Source: a bacterium (lineage in GTDB: Bacteria; Chlamydiota; Chlamydiia; Chlamydiales; Rhabdochlamydiaceae). Taken from it: 5,735 bases of DNA. Position numbers and translations under genes: made by a program. This document shows positions 5,378-5,735 of the stretch, in pieces. The stretch is taken from positions 1-5,735 of the forward strand of contig JAKAAD010000069.1 of assembly GCA_021802305.1 (NCBI GenBank), read 5' to 3'. Within the stretch, counting starts at the first letter, position 1; every line of letters starts with the position of its first letter. The notes beneath the pieces were generated by a model. It did no database searches and was not told where the DNA came from. It saw only the letters and a list, made by a program, of their open reading frames with translations.

Positions 5378-5735
5378 AAACGAAGATGTGGATGATGTGT
5401 CCATCTACGTTCACATCCCATTTTGCACAAAAAAATGTCCCTTCTGCAATTTTTACGTCGTTCCTGACCACATCCGTTACCACGAACCGCTCCTCCAAGC
5501 GCTCCTTCGCGAATGGAGGATGCGGCTTCCCCAACTGCAAGGAAAAAGAGTTCGTTCGCTCTACTTTGGTGGAGGCACACCGACGAAACTTCCTCTGGAG
5601 GCATTTGCCTCTATTTTTCAAGAAATCGAGCAAGCAAAGCTCCTCTTTTCTCCGCAATGCGAGATTACCCTGGAGGCAAATCCTGAAGATCTCACTCTCG
5701 ATTTGTTGAAGCAATACAAACTTTTGGGAAGCCGA
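5361..5735 (+). CDS. hemW: HemW-type radical SAM protein (HemN-like), 3' end beyond the right edge
   Basis: The visible 125 residues are the N-terminus of a HemW/HemN-family radical SAM protein. The 4Fe-4S cluster motif CxxxCxxC is present as CTKKCPFC (C22, C26, C29), preceded by YVHIPFC and followed by NFY. The SAM-binding GGGTPT is at about 70-75 and ITLEANPEDLT at about 109-119. HemW is regarded as a haem chaperone; it is often annotated as oxygen-independent coproporphyrinogen III oxidase. The NFY after the third Cys, instead of the GCN-type extension of true HemN, favours HemW. The start is the ATG at 5361, the only ATG before the conserved core. It overlaps the upstream gene by 17 nt and has only a weak GAAGA upstream. 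GTG codons at 5388 and 5397 are later alternatives that would remove the acidic lead-in. The gene is cut by the window edge. Confidence 0.9.
   Translation, partial: MQISGENEDVDDVSIYVHIPFCTKKCPFCNFYVVPDHIRYHEPLLQALLREWRMRLPQLQGKRVRSLYFGGGTPTKLPLEAFASIFQEIEQAKLLFSPQCEITLEANPEDLTLDLLKQYKLLGSR

Noticed and set aside
5316..5714. Antisense open frames opposite the coiled-coil gene end and hemW
   Set aside because: The plus-strand frame carries CxxxCxxC and GGGTPT; the antisense translations have no motif.

Overview
The window most likely comes from a member of the Chlamydiae, probably an environmental (Parachlamydiales-type) lineage rather than a Chlamydia pathogen. The argument is gene order. A convergently oriented pair, sucA and sucB, lies divergently beside a small coiled-coil/acidic protein gene and then a HemW-type radical SAM gene. 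From memory this is the arrangement of CT055-CT054-CT053-CT052 in Chlamydia trachomatis. The organism assignment is an inference from synteny and protein style, not a database result.

Layout. Positions 1-530 hold the 5' part of an unrecognised minus-strand gene that runs off the left edge, with its own RBS and a good -10 box. Positions 551-690 are extremely AT-rich and noncoding. Positions about 700-960 carry a decayed plus-strand fragment that reads like the C-terminus of an IS5-family transposase. A perfect 27-bp inverted repeat (1-27 and 699-725) brackets the left segment. The repeat lies inside the open frame of the left gene, and its right copy is read in the same register by the transposase fragment. 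This is the accessory part of the window.

Positions 1067-4791 hold the minus-strand operon sucA-sucB: the E1 and E2 subunits of the 2-oxoglutarate dehydrogenase complex, overlapping by 4 nt (ATGA). E1 decarboxylates 2-oxoglutarate with ThDP and transfers the succinyl group to the lipoyl-lysine of E2, which passes it to CoA. E3 (lipoamide dehydrogenase) is not in the window. The E2 has no recognisable E1/E3-binding (PSBD) segment.

Positions 4792-4921 are the divergent promoter region. Positions 4922-5377 encode a small protein of unknown function with an N-terminal coiled coil and a glutamate-rich tail. The 5' end of hemW (5361-5735, running off the right edge) overlaps it by 17 nt, so the two are probably one transcription unit.
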